Shown here piece after piece: positions 25,797 to 34,470 of a DNA stretch of 64,000 nt (position 1 is its first letter; each line of letters opens with the position of its first letter). The position numbers and the translations under genes are program-made. The DNA lies in the NCBI RefSeq assembly GCF_018403225.1, contig NZ_BOSG01000001.1, forward strand, positions 186,001 to 250,000. The letters are read 5' to 3'. The stretch is from Paenibacillus sp. J23TS9. GTDB taxonomy: Bacteria; Bacillota; Bacilli; Paenibacillales; Paenibacillaceae. The notes under the pieces are model-generated. The model saw nothing but the letters and a program-made list of their open reading frames with translations. It did no database searches and had not been told where the DNA came from.

Positions 25797-26399
25797 ATGA
25801 AGGTAGGTATCATGGGCGGCACCTTTGATCCCATTCATATCGGCCATTTGCTGGCAGCAGAAGCGGCAAGGGATTCGTTCGGGCTTGACCAGGTCTGGTT
25901 CATGCCCAGCCATATTCCGCCCCATAAGGAACAGGCCGGAGCTGCCGGAGAGGATCGGCTCGGCATGGTGGCCGAAGCGATCTCCGATCATCCTTGTTTC
26001 CGTACACTGGATATTGAAATCAGAAGGGGCGGCGTTTCCTATACCATTGATACGGTGAAGGATATCCGCAGCTCTTTTGAAAATATAGATTTCCACTTTA
26101 TCATCGGTGCCGATATGGTCAATTACCTTCCCAAATGGGAAGGCATTGAGGAACTGGTTGGGCTCATGAGCTTTATCGGTGTCGGACGACCGGGTTCCGA
26201 GCTGGATTTGGATGCACTGCCTCCTTATTTAAAAGGAAAGGTGCTTCTTGCCGACATGCCCCAGGTTGATATTTCTTCTACAGAAATCAGGGAAAGGCTG
26301 GCCACAGGTCATTCGATCCGTTATATGGTAACGGACAATGTCTATGACTATATCAGAAGGAGCGGATTGTATGGAATTCGGCCGGGAAGAACTGATTAA
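25797..26399 (+). CDS. nadD: nicotinate-nucleotide adenylyltransferase
   Basis: 200 residues. It transfers AMP to nicotinate mononucleotide in NAD synthesis. Motifs GGTFDPIHIGHL (about 6-17) and the C-terminal ISSTEIRERL. GCGGGAGGG site. Its 3' end overlaps yqeK by 29 bases. Confidence 0.95.
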   Translation: MKVGIMGGTFDPIHIGHLLAAEAARDSFGLDQVWFMPSHIPPHKEQAGAAGEDRLGMVAEAISDHPCFRTLDIEIRRGGVSYTIDTVKDIRSSFENIDFHFIIGADMVNYLPKWEGIEELVGLMSFIGVGRPGSELDLDALPPYLKGKVLLADMPQVDISSTEIRERLATGHSIRYMVTDNVYDYIRRSGLYGIRPGRTD

Positions 26400-26949
26400 A
26401 TTGGTTTCGGAGCAGATGCCGGCCATGCGCTGGCAGCATACACAGGGTGTGATGGAATCAGCAGTCAAGCTTGCCGGGCTGTATGGAGCAGATCCTGTAA
26501 AAGCGGAAAGAGCTGCGATTCTCCATGACGTTGCCAAATACTGGCCCGTCAAGCAGATGGAATTGGTAATCCGGGAGAATGATTTGTCCAAGGACCTTTT
26601 GTTTTATGATAAATCGCTTTGGCATGCAGAAGTGGGAGCTTTTGTCGCCAAGAGGGATTACGGAGTTGAAGACCCGGAGGTACTTGATGCGATCAAGTAT
26701 CATACATCCGGGCGGATTGGCATGACACTCATGGATAAAGTGGTATGCCTGGCAGATTATATTGAGCCGGGAAGGGATTTTCCCGGCGTGAATAATATTC
26801 GCGAACTGGCTCACCATAGCCTTGAAGAAGGGCTGATTGCAGGTTTTGATTCAACAATTAGCCTGCTAGTATCGCGGCGGCAGATTATTTATCCGCTGAC
26901 GGTATTTGCACGTAATGATCTTATAAAACAGTTGGAGGCGAATTCATGA
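26371..26949 (+). CDS. yqeK: YqeK, symmetrical diadenosine tetraphosphatase (HD domain)
   Basis: 192 residues from the ATG at 26371 with AGAAGGAGCG upstream. HD-domain metal ligands RWQHTQGV (about 18), ILHDVAKYW (about 52), and WHAEVGA and KYHT later, with a final DYIEPGRD. Hydrolyses Ap4A to ADP. An earlier in-frame start at 26338 lies in nadD and has no ribosome site. Confidence 0.93.
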   Translation: MEFGREELIKLVSEQMPAMRWQHTQGVMESAVKLAGLYGADPVKAERAAILHDVAKYWPVKQMELVIRENDLSKDLLFYDKSLWHAEVGAFVAKRDYGVEDPEVLDAIKYHTSGRIGMTLMDKVVCLADYIEPGRDFPGVNNIRELAHHSLEEGLIAGFDSTISLLVSRRQIIYPLTVFARNDLIKQLEANS

Positions 26950-27293
26950 CCCTTACATCAGAACAATTGTTAAACCTGGCAGTAGAAGCTGCTGAAGATA
27001 AAAAAGCAATGAACGTCGTGGCGCTTGATTTGAAAGGCGTTTCGTTGATCTCGGATTATTTTGTGATTTGTCACGGTAACTCAGACGTGCAGGTCCAATC
27101 TATTGCAACTGAAATCCGCAAGCGGGTTCAAGAAACTGGCTCGGAAATACGCGGAATTGAAGGTATGAACTCCGCACGTTGGGTACTCATTGACCTTGGA
27201 GATGTTATTGTTCATGTCTTCCACCGGGATGAACGCGATTATTACAATATCGAACGCTTGTGGTCGGATGCCAAGGTTGTGGAGAACGTATGA
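26946..27293 (+). CDS. rsfS: ribosomal silencing factor RsfS (YqeL)
   Basis: 115 residues. It binds uL14 and keeps 30S and 50S apart in starvation. Family blocks KKAMNVVALDLKGVSLISDYFVIC and the C-terminal WVLIDLGDVIVHVFHRDERDYYNIERLW. It overlaps yqeK by 4 bases. Confidence 0.95.
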   Translation: MTLTSEQLLNLAVEAAEDKKAMNVVALDLKGVSLISDYFVICHGNSDVQVQSIATEIRKRVQETGSEIRGIEGMNSARWVLIDLGDVIVHVFHRDERDYYNIERLWSDAKVVENV

Positions 27294-28201
27294 GTCCGGT
27301 TGCAGGAACGATAGAGACGTATGAAGTGCTCCGCGAAGTGTCGCCATACGGATACTTTCTGGATGCGGGAGACCAGGACGTTCTCCTGCACTATACGGAA
27401 TTAACACATGAGATCAAACCGGGCGATGATGTTGAAGTATTCATTTTCTACGATACGGAAGACCGCCTTGCAGCTACAATGAAGAAGCCATACCTTACAC
27501 TTGGTGAAATGGCGAAGCTGGTAGTAGCTGATGTGCATCCGCGCCTGGGCTGCTTTCTTGAAATGGGTCTCGGCCGTCAACTTCTGCTGCCGATTCGCGA
27601 GCTGCCTGAATTGAAGGAGCTCCGTCCTCAAGTAGGGGACTCGGTATTCGTGGTTATGGAGCATGACAAACAGGGACGCCTTCGTGCCAAACTGGCGGGA
27701 GAGCAGGAATTGTCCCGGCATGCCTTCAGTGCCCCTGTATCCTGGCTGAACCAATGGTTCAAGGCCACGGTATACAGACCACTGCAGATGGGGACCTTCG
27801 TCATCGTAGATGGTGGCGTAGTAGGCCTCGGTGTCATCGGTATGATTCACTCTTCAGAGCGTCTTAATTTGTTAAGACTCGGTGAGGAAGTGGAAGTCCG
27901 TGTCAGTCATATCCGGGAAGACGGCCGTGTAAATCTATCTATGGCCCAGCGCAAGGAAGTTGGCCGTGACATGGATTCGGAACGAATTCTTACCTTCTTG
28001 AAGGAACGTCCTGCCGGCGGCATGCCGTATTCGGATGCGACGCCTCCGGATATTATCAAGCAGCGCTTTGGCATCAGTAAATCCGCCTTTAAACGGGCAT
28101 TGGGTAAATTGATGAAGGAAGGACTTGTGACTCAGAAGGAAAATTGGACGTATTTAGCCAAATCGGATTCTGAGAAACAGGAAAATTCCACTGAAAGCTG
28201 A
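27290..28201 (+). CDS. S1-domain RNA-binding protein, CvfB-like
   Basis: 303 residues from the ATG at 27290 (ATGA overlap with rsfS, GGAGAA site). Tandem S1-type OB folds (residues 1-65, 70-130, 140-215) and a C-terminal winged helix (PDIIKQRFGISKSAFKRALGKL) fit CvfB/YitL. CvfB affects virulence gene expression in Staphylococcus and binds RNA. It sits between yqeL and yqeM, which are adjacent in B. subtilis. Confidence 0.85.
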   Translation: MSPVAGTIETYEVLREVSPYGYFLDAGDQDVLLHYTELTHEIKPGDDVEVFIFYDTEDRLAATMKKPYLTLGEMAKLVVADVHPRLGCFLEMGLGRQLLLPIRELPELKELRPQVGDSVFVVMEHDKQGRLRAKLAGEQELSRHAFSAPVSWLNQWFKATVYRPLQMGTFVIVDGGVVGLGVIGMIHSSERLNLLRLGEEVEVRVSHIREDGRVNLSMAQRKEVGRDMDSERILTFLKERPAGGMPYSDATPPDIIKQRFGISKSAFKRALGKLMKEGLVTQKENWTYLAKSDSEKQENSTES

Positions 28202-28227
28202 AAGTGAACAGAAAGTGCGGTGTCATC

Positions 28228-28998
28228 ATGTCTTCATACAGAAAATTTGCATATGTCTACGATGAATTGATGGAGGATATGCCTTATCCGGATTGGCTTC
28301 GTTTTGCCCGTCAGGCTTGGGATAAACATGGCAGTATGCCGAAAAGCGTAGTCGAGCTCGGCTGCGGTACGGGCAGCATTACCATCCCGCTCGTCAACTC
28401 AGGCTTCGAAGTGACGGGAATCGATCTATCTGCGGACATGCTGTCTGTGGCAAGGCGAAAAATGGAAAGCACGCCGCAGGGCAGCAGACTCTACCGTGAA
28501 GGCTCGATACGCTGGGTGCAGCAGGATATGCGGGAATGGGAAATTCCGGAGCAGGTGGACGCGGTTATTTCCTTCTGCGATTGCTTTAGTTATTTGCTGG
28601 AAGAGAGAGATGTCACCGCTGCATTTGCTCAAACCTATAAGGGATTAAAGCCCGAAGGGATTTTTCTGTTCGATGTGCATCATCCGAATACGATGATCCG
28701 TTACGATGAAGAGCAGCCTTTTGTCTGGGATGACAGGTCTGTATCTTACATATGGACCTGCGAGCTGGATGCTCCCCGGTGTGAAATCGAACATCATTTG
28801 AGCATTTTCGCGAAGGAAGAGCAGAGCGATCTCTACCGCCGGTTTGAAGAAACGCATGTCCAGCGAGCCTATGATCCGGAATGGATGAAGACGGAACTGG
28901 TCAAGGCGGGATTCCGCGACGTGAAATGCTATGCTGATTTTGAATGGGTGGAAGCCGGAGATGATGCCCAGCGGCTTTTTTATGTGGCTGTTAAATAG
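28228..28998 (+). CDS. yqeM: class I SAM-dependent methyltransferase (YqeM)
   Basis: 256 residues. I prefer the ATG at 28228, as the product then begins like YqeM (SYRKFAYVYDELMEDMPYPDW); the GTG at 28204 is an alternative. SAM motif I VVELGCGTGSITIPL (about 40-54), motif post-I GIDLSADML, motif II VDAVISFCDCFSYLL. The substrate is unknown. Last gene of the yqe operon, followed by a terminator. Confidence 0.88.
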   Translation: MSSYRKFAYVYDELMEDMPYPDWLRFARQAWDKHGSMPKSVVELGCGTGSITIPLVNSGFEVTGIDLSADMLSVARRKMESTPQGSRLYREGSIRWVQQDMREWEIPEQVDAVISFCDCFSYLLEERDVTAAFAQTYKGLKPEGIFLFDVHHPNTMIRYDEEQPFVWDDRSVSYIWTCELDAPRCEIEHHLSIFAKEEQSDLYRRFEETHVQRAYDPEWMKTELVKAGFRDVKCYADFEWVEAGDDAQRLFYVAVK

Positions 28999-29049
28999 CA
29001 ATGCATAGCCTAATTCGGATTAGCCGTATCCGGAAATGGGAAACATAAT

Positions 29050-29078
29050 GCCTCGGAACACGGCTTCCGGGGCTTTTT
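29050..29078 (+). terminator. rho-independent terminator
   Basis: GCCTCGGAA / TTCCGGGGC (one T-G pair) with a 6-base loop and five T residues. Confidence 0.75.
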
Positions 29079-29135
29079 GCTACATGGTATTCTGGGTAAT
29101 AAAAAGAAGCTTCGTAGAAGAAAGGATGGAAGAAA

Positions 29136-29864
29136 ATGAAACTCACTAATTTAAAAAATAAAACAGCGATCATTACAGGTGCAGGAAAGGGAATCGGCCT
29201 TGCCATCGCGACTGCATTAGCCAAAGAAGGAGTTCATCTGGGTCTGATGGCTAGAACCGCCTCCGATCTAGACGCGCTAAGTGATTCTTTGACCAAGGAG
29301 TATGGAGTCTCCGTGTATACCGCGACGGCGGATGTATCTTCCCGTACGGAGGTAGATAATGCCATATCGAAACTGGGGCGGGAGCTTGGAAGCATAGATA
29401 TCCTAATCAACAATGCAGGTATGGCTGCGTTTGGTACGGTGGCTGAAATGGATCCGGAGCAATGGGAGCGTATCATCCAAGTAAACCTGATGGGCACGTA
29501 TTACGTATCCCGGGCAGTTCTGCCAACCATGATGGAACAAAACAGCGGCAATATCATTAATATCTCATCGACAGCAGGTGAAAAAGGATTCGCAACAGGT
29601 TCCGCATACTGCGCATCCAAATTCGGAATCATGGGACTGACAGAGTCACTTCTTCAGGAAGTACGCAAAAAGAACATTCGTGTAATGGCACTGACTCCAA
29701 GCACGGTGAATACAGATTTGGCGCGTGACAACAATTTGAACATTGGAGACGAGGATCGGATGATGCAGCCGGAGGATGTGGCTGAGCTCGCTTTGGCCTC
29801 CTTAAAGCTTCCAGCCCGTGTTTTTGTGAAGTCTGCAGGTATTTGGACAACCAATCCACAATAA
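29136..29864 (+). CDS. SDR-family 3-oxoacyl-ACP reductase-like protein
   Basis: 242 residues, AAAGGATGG site. Complete SDR motifs: TGAGKGIG (about 14-21), NNAG (about 91), Ser in INISSTAGE, YCASK. Most similar in style to FabG-like YluF/YoxD-type reductases, but it is outside any fatty acid cluster, so the substrate is unknown. Monocistronic. Confidence 0.85.
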   Translation: MKLTNLKNKTAIITGAGKGIGLAIATALAKEGVHLGLMARTASDLDALSDSLTKEYGVSVYTATADVSSRTEVDNAISKLGRELGSIDILINNAGMAAFGTVAEMDPEQWERIIQVNLMGTYYVSRAVLPTMMEQNSGNIINISSTAGEKGFATGSAYCASKFGIMGLTESLLQEVRKKNIRVMALTPSTVNTDLARDNNLNIGDEDRMMQPEDVAELALASLKLPARVFVKSAGIWTTNPQ

Positions 29865-29882
29865 AAATATATCAATGGCTTT

Positions 29883-29937
29883 AAAGCCTGTCTCTTCTGG
29901 ATCGGATACCGATCTGCCAAGAGGCAGGCTTTTTTGC
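29883..29937 (+). terminator. rho-independent terminator
   Basis: AAAGCCTGTCTCTT pairs with AAGAGGCAGGCTTT (one mismatch), followed by T residues. Confidence 0.8.
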
Positions 29938-29985
29938 TATGAAAAAAACTTGAGACGCTGCAAATTTTACAGTCACGACGTTTTT

Positions 29986-30039
29986 TTTACAGAAGCTTTA
30001 CCGTGCCTTAACCCTTGCAACTTGGCACCAAGTTAGACT
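29986..30039 (+). promoter_or_regulatory. candidate PhoP box and promoter of the phosphonate cluster
   Basis: TTTACA (29986-29991), TTTACC (29997-30002) and TTAACC (30008-30013) are direct repeats exactly 11 bases apart, as in the Bacillus Pho box (TT(A/T)A(A/C)CA-type repeats with 5-base gaps). TAGACT at 30034-30039 lies 20 bases after the last repeat, at -10 position. Control by phosphate starvation fits a phosphonate operon. Confidence 0.5.
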
Positions 30040-30047
30040 GTCACTAC

Positions 30048-30103
30048 AGACAGCCGAAGCGATACAGCCAAGCGGGCATGATCAGTTTCGGCAGCAGTTG
30101 TCT
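30048..30103 (+). other. structured 5' leader of the phn cluster
   Basis: AGACA-GCCGAA (30048-30058) pairs with TTCGGC (30087-30092) and TGTCT (30099-30103), leaving a 28-base loop and a 6-base bulge. It is located between the candidate promoter and the PHP gene. It matches no riboswitch I know and has no T-tract. Confidence 0.3.
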
Positions 30104-30133
30104 GCTTATTCTAAGATAAGGTGGTGCTGAGGT

Positions 30134-31033
30134 ATCAAGACGGAACTGCATTGTCATACGACCATTTCGGACGGCTCGCATTCATTTGATGAATTGGCCG
30201 AGGCAGCCCTGAAAGAAAACATTAACGTGTTGGCGGTAACGAACCACGATACAACCAAAGGCCTCGCCTTGATGGTAGAACGGGGAAGAGAGCTCGGGCT
30301 CGAAATCATTCCGGGGATCGAAATATCCGCCTTTGACTTGGAAAGAAGCAAGAGGGTGCATATCCTGGGCTATTTCATTGAGCCGGGACATCCGGCTCTT
30401 GAGCAGTTATGCACCCCGATGATAGAAAAGCGGCATGAAGCCTCCCGTCTCATGGTTAAACGCCTGATCGAGGCCGGATACGGCATCACCTGGGAACAGG
30501 TTCTGCGGTATGCGGAAGGGGGAACCGGCGTATACAAGCAGCATATTATGCACGCGCTGATCGACAACGGCTATGCGAAATCCATATACGGCGAGCTGTA
30601 CACAAAATTGTTTTCCCGCGGGGGAAACGGTGAGGAGCCCGGCTTAGCTTACGTCCGGCTGGACTACCTTCACGCCCGTGACGCCATCGAGGCCATCCTT
30701 CAGGCAGGCGGGATACCGGTTCTGGCCCATCCGGGCCAATACGGCAACTTCGAATTTGTCCGCGAGCTGGTGGGCATGGGACTTCAGGGCATCGAAGTGT
30801 GGCATCCGCTCCACGATGCCGGTGATGAGGAGCGGGCCATGGAGTATGCCCGGCTTTACGATCTTGTCATGACCGGAGGATCCGACTTCCATGGGTTTTA
30901 CGGGGAGAAGGAGGTCCGGCTGGGGAGCAAGGATCCGGGCATGTCCTGCATCCAAGAGCTCAAGGACCGAAGACCGAAGCAAAGGGGGAACATGCATGGA
31001 AAAGCACCCGATTCATCGCCCTGCGGAAAGTAA
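30134..31033 (+). CDS. PHP-domain phosphoesterase of the phosphonate cluster
   Basis: The frame opens after a stop at 30128-30130. The protein starts [21 protein letters not shown], the metal-binding HxH motif of PHP enzymes, so the first 20 codons before the ATG at 30194 are required. No ATG, GTG or TTG lies there. A good AAGGTGGTG ribosome site at 30117-30125 points to the ATC at 30134 as the initiation codon. Later ligands: [23 protein letters not shown]. Roughly 299 residues. Probably hydrolyses a phosphate ester in phosphonate or phosphate salvage, like other phn-linked PHP proteins. Confidence 0.75.
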   Translation: MKTELHCHTTISDGSHSFDELAEAALKENINVLAVTNHDTTKGLALMVERGRELGLEIIPGIEISAFDLERSKRVHILGYFIEPGHPALEQLCTPMIEKRHEASRLMVKRLIEAGYGITWEQVLRYAEGGTGVYKQHIMHALIDNGYAKSIYGELYTKLFSRGGNGEEPGLAYVRLDYLHARDAIEAILQAGGIPVLAHPGQYGNFEFVRELVGMGLQGIEVWHPLHDAGDEERAMEYARLYDLVMTGGSDFHGFYGEKEVRLGSKDPGMSCIQELKDRRPKQRGNMHGKAPDSSPCGK

Positions 31034-31637
31034 ACCGCTGACCCCGGAACCTGAGATTCACGAAAGCGCGCATATTCTTCACAGCATGTTTGGATCATGG
31101 ACCTCCGTCGGTCCCAGAAATCAAATCATCGAATCCCATATCGGGGATTACACCTACACGATGGACGACGTGACGATCAACTACACCGAAGTAGGCAGAT
31201 ATACTTCGATTGCCTCGCATGTGTGCATCAATCCGGTGGACCATCCCATGGAGCGGGTCACACAGCACCATATGACCTACCGGAGAAGAGATTACGATTT
31301 TGCCACCACCGATGATGAGGCGATCTTTGAACGGCGACGGAGCAACCGGGTGACGATCGGCCATGATGTCTGGATCGGTCATGGGGCGATCATCATGAAG
31401 GGGGTTCATATCGGCACCGGAGCGGTGATCGGATCCGGTGCCATCGTCACCAAAGACGTCGAACCTTATGCCATTGTCGTCGGCGTCCCGGCCAAACCGG
31501 TCCGAAAAAGATTTTCGGAGGATGTCATCTCAAGTCTCTTGCAGATCGCCTGGTGGGACTGGCCCAGGGAGGTCATCATGGAGCGGTTCGAAGAGCTGAG
31601 CGATACGGCCTCCTTTATCCGGAAGTACGGGGGCTAA
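30996..31637 (+). CDS. hexapeptide-repeat acyltransferase (phosphonate-linked DapH/LpxA-like)
   Basis: 213 residues from the ATG at 30996 with AAAGGGGG upstream, overlapping the PHP gene by 38 bases. Left-handed beta-helix repeats run through residues 45-165 ([20 protein letters not shown], then [37 protein letters not shown]), with a helical cap. Members of this family occur in phn operons and may acetylate aminoalkylphosphonates, as PhnO does. That function is inferred from context. Confidence 0.82.
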   Translation: MEKHPIHRPAESKPLTPEPEIHESAHILHSMFGSWTSVGPRNQIIESHIGDYTYTMDDVTINYTEVGRYTSIASHVCINPVDHPMERVTQHHMTYRRRDYDFATTDDEAIFERRRSNRVTIGHDVWIGHGAIIMKGVHIGTGAVIGSGAIVTKDVEPYAIVVGVPAKPVRKRFSEDVISSLLQIAWWDWPREVIMERFEELSDTASFIRKYGG

Positions 31638-31658
31638 AAAGAGGAGGCGAGCACAGGG

Positions 31659-32360
31659 ATGCATGACGAAATGGAGATCATGGATAAGCTCATATCCGAT
31701 ATGGAGGCAGGGATTTATGAGGCGGATGACAAGCTGCCGTCGGAGAACGATTTGGCCAGGCTGTTCAAAGTGCCCCGTATGACTGCCCGGAAAGCTTATG
31801 AAAAGCTGCAGGACCTCGGATATGTATACTCCAGGCAGGGCAGGGGCAGCTTTGTCCGCGACCAGCATCAGCGCATCCCGCTACTCTTCTCGGGCAACGA
31901 AAGCTTCAGCCGGAAGATGATCCAGATGGGATATGATTATCAATCACGCAACATTTTTTGCGACCCCATCGAGTATAACCACAAAGTGTATAAAGCGCTT
32001 GAAGCGCAGCCTGAAGAGCGGGTGTTCCGGATTGGCAGGCTTCGCCTCATCGACAACTGTCCGATTGCGATTCACGCGTCGTATGTGGCTGAGTCGATGT
32101 TCCCGGACATTGGGAAGACGGGCAGGGAAATCACCTCGATGTTCGATTACTACCATAGCAGAGGCTATACGGGGTTCGAGTCGATGAAGACGCTGCTCAG
32201 TGTGACCTATCCCGGGAGGAACGAGAGGGAGCTGCTTGCCTGCACCAGCCTTATTCCGCTGCTCGTGGTGGAGACCGGCTGTCTGGACAGCTTGACGAAC
32301 AGACCACTTGAATATACGAGGATTATGTACCGGAGTGACTACTTTACGTACGAGCTTTAA
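31659..32360 (+). CDS. phnF: GntR-family regulator PhnF
   Basis: 233 residues, AGAGGAGGCG site. An N-terminal winged helix (KLPSENDLARLFKVPRMTARKAYEKLQDLGYVYSRQGRGSFV) comes first and a UTRA ligand-binding domain follows (about 85-230). It is the usual repressor or activator of phosphonate clusters, and lies directly before phnG. Confidence 0.88.
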   Translation: MHDEMEIMDKLISDMEAGIYEADDKLPSENDLARLFKVPRMTARKAYEKLQDLGYVYSRQGRGSFVRDQHQRIPLLFSGNESFSRKMIQMGYDYQSRNIFCDPIEYNHKVYKALEAQPEERVFRIGRLRLIDNCPIAIHASYVAESMFPDIGKTGREITSMFDYYHSRGYTGFESMKTLLSVTYPGRNERELLACTSLIPLLVVETGCLDSLTNRPLEYTRIMYRSDYFTYEL

Positions 32361-32383
32361 ACGATTAGGGAGGTCTGGAACGG

Positions 32384-32809
32384 ATGAAACGAAGACAAAG
32401 GACCGAAATTCTGATTGAAGGCTCCAGGGATCTCGCTACCAGCATGGCGCAGGACATTGCAGACCGTTATAAGGTGAAGCTGGTCGAGCAGCCGAGCCAG
32501 GGACTGGTCATGGTCAAAGTGAGAGAGACCGCTAAGCGAAGCCTATTCTATCTGGGAGAAGTGTTGGTAAGTGAATGCAAGGCACAGGTCGGAGGCAGCT
32601 TAGGCATCGGCTTGGTCAAAGGGCATGATCATGAGCTGGCGTATCAGCTCGCGATCATCGACGCGGCGTATCAGGCGGGACTGGAGGAGACAAGGGCATG
32701 GGATCAGGCGCTGCTTGCCGAAGAAGCCCGGATCGTTGCCATGCGCAGCCGGGTTTTCAGCGAAATCGCCAAAACGAAGGTCGATTTTGAAACGATGGAT
32801 GAGGATTAG
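32384..32809 (+). CDS. phnG: C-P lyase complex subunit PhnG
   Basis: 141 residues. Family blocks KLVEQPSQGLVMVKVRETAKRSLFYLGEVLVSECKAQVGG and GLVKGHDHELAYQLAIIDAAY match PhnG, part of the PhnGHIJ core that transfers alkylphosphonate to ATP. GGGAGG site. It is followed after 12 bases by phnH. Confidence 0.92.
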   Translation: MKRRQRTEILIEGSRDLATSMAQDIADRYKVKLVEQPSQGLVMVKVRETAKRSLFYLGEVLVSECKAQVGGSLGIGLVKGHDHELAYQLAIIDAAYQAGLEETRAWDQALLAEEARIVAMRSRVFSEIAKTKVDFETMDED

Positions 32810-32821
32810 GGGGAGAGAGCG

Positions 32822-33430
32822 ATGAACTTTGACGCGGTTCATGATATACAGCGAGCCTACCGCAAAGTGGTGGACTCCATATCGAGACCCGGATGGATCT
32901 CGGATCTGACGGCTGAAGCGGACAATGCCGATGCCGAATGGGGCGGTTTGCCCGCCACCTGGGTGCTCGCTTTGATGCTGCTGGATACGGAGGTTACCTT
33001 CTGCATCTACTCGCAGCGGGAACACGAGCTTACGCGGCTCCTGAACCAGCTGACCTTTGCTACCCGGACAGAGCCGGAGAAGGCGGATTATATTTTTATC
33101 CTGCATGATGCAAATGAAGGGGATCTGCTGAAGGCTTTGCAAAGCGCCAAACTCGGCACTCTGCAAGACCCGCATACCTCTGCCACCGTGATCGTGGAAT
33201 CGGGAGAGCTGTCCGGAGATTTTGAGCTCAGCCTCAAAGGCCCGGGCATCGAGAACGAAAGCTTTGTCCGGATCTCACTGGCTCCCGGATGGCTTGAAGC
33301 GCGGGCGGAGAAAAATGCGGAGTACCCTCTGGGTCTAGATATGCTGGTCGTTGACGAAAACAATAATTTGCTATGCCTGCCCCGGACGACGCAAATCGAG
33401 GAGAGGGAGGTGCTTCTATGGGATATGTAG
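32822..33430 (+). CDS. phnH: C-P lyase complex subunit PhnH
   Basis: 202 residues, PhnH family: VHDIQRAYRKVVDSISRPGWI at the start, LALMLLDTEVTF, and the C-terminal IEEREVLLWDM region. GGGGGAGAG site. The stop lies inside the 5' end of the phnI remnant, showing the normal operon order G-H-I. Confidence 0.9.
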   Translation: MNFDAVHDIQRAYRKVVDSISRPGWISDLTAEADNADAEWGGLPATWVLALMLLDTEVTFCIYSQREHELTRLLNQLTFATRTEPEKADYIFILHDANEGDLLKALQSAKLGTLQDPHTSATVIVESGELSGDFELSLKGPGIENESFVRISLAPGWLEARAEKNAEYPLGLDMLVVDENNNLLCLPRTTQIEEREVLLWDM

Positions 33431-33711
33431 CGGTAAAAGGCGGAACGCTGGCGATCGAGGAATCCCTGAAGCGGATCAAATTCGAGCGGATTAAGCAAGG
33501 AAAGGTTTTGGACGTCAGCCGTATCGAAGGCGGGATGAGAGGGTTGATCGACCAGATCATGTCGGAGAGCCTTCGCCTCGGCTTTGTTCGAAGTGTTGAT
33601 TACGCTGGGTCTTGCCTTTCTTGCGACCTTGTTCGGAGCGATCATTGCACTGTTTCTCGGCCTGTTCTCAGCCCGCAACCTGTCTTCACCGCTTGCAGCC
33701 GCCATCATTAA
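33418..33711 (+). pseudogene. phnI: phnI 5' remnant (first ~51 codons) fused out of frame to phnE
   Basis: GAGGGAGG site and ATG at 33418. Residues 1-51 (MGYVAVKGGTLAIEESLKRI through MRGLIDQIMSES) are the N-terminus of PhnI. Beyond about 33570 the frame encodes an unrelated tail, because the DNA is now phnE in another frame. The remaining 300 or so residues of PhnI are missing, so the C-P lyase core cannot form. Confidence 0.85.
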
Positions 33712-34180
33712 AAGCTTGGTTGCGTTTATCCGAGCGGTACCTACGGTGATGTGGGTACTGATATTCGCCGTCGCAGCGGGTCTTGGCAGCGTCGCTGCCG
33801 TCATCGGCATGACCTTTCACTCCATTGGTTATTTGATCAAGGCCTACTCGGAAGCTTTTGAGGAAATGGACAAGGGGATGATCGAAGCGCTGAAGTCGAG
33901 CGGTGCGAACTGGTGGCAAATCGTGTTTCAAGCCATCATACCGTCTTCGTTATCCTATCTGATGTCATGGACGCTGCTCCGGTTCGAAATCAACTTCTCC
34001 GTCGCTATTGCGATGGGAGCGGCGGCTGGGGCAGGAGGGATCGGCTACGATATGTTTATGGCCAGCGGCTTCTACTTCGATCTGCAGGAAATCGGAGCTA
34101 TCACCTACTTTATCCTGGGCTTTGCCATTCTGCTGGAAATCGTCGCAAACCGCGCGAAGAGAAAGCTGAAGCAGGGATAA
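33584..34180 (+). pseudogene. phnE: phnE 3' remnant (phosphonate ABC transporter permease)
   Basis: About 198 residues from a TTG lacking a ribosome site. Membrane helices and the ABC-permease coupling motif (EALKSSGANWWQIVFQAIIPS, about 105-125) match the C-terminal three quarters of PhnE. The N-terminal ~65 residues with the first helix are missing. The end of the gene and a terminator are intact. This is the right side of a deletion whose left side is phnI. Confidence 0.82.
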
Positions 34181-34238
34181 AATCTGGTAGCCGCAAGGCA
34201 GGATATCGATGTGAATGAAGCAGTCTGCGCATACAAAG

Positions 34239-34270
34239 AACCTTGGACAGCAGATGTCCAAGGTTTTTTT
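34239..34270 (+). terminator. rho-independent terminator
   Basis: AACCTTGGACA / TGTCCAAGGTT perfect 11-bp stem, 5-base loop, then T residues. End of the phn remnant operon. Confidence 0.9.
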
Positions 34271-34311
34271 GCCCGAAGCGCGAAAAGCTTCCGGACGGTC
34301 TTCCAAACGAA

Positions 34312-34470
34312 TTAACGGTGCTCGATCAGATCGATCGTCCCGAGCACGATATGAGCCAGGCCGAAACCTAGAATTCCCGTGGCGGCAAGCTTATACTTGC
34401 TGCCGAGCAGCGCGGCGCCAGAAGCTGAGACTACAGTTCCAAGAACGGCAGGAATCAAACCTTCACGCAT
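34312..34470 (-). CDS. 52-residue membrane protein
   Basis: ATG at 34470 preceded by GGGGGAG on the minus strand. Two hydrophobic segments (LIPAVLGTVVSASGAALL and LAATGILGFGLAHIVLGTI), ending DLIEHR. A conserved-looking small membrane protein in Paenibacillus-type genomes. Function unknown. The ORF is convergent with the phn remnant. Confidence 0.65.
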   Translation of the reverse strand: MREGLIPAVLGTVVSASGAALLGSKYKLAATGILGFGLAHIVLGTIDLIEHR

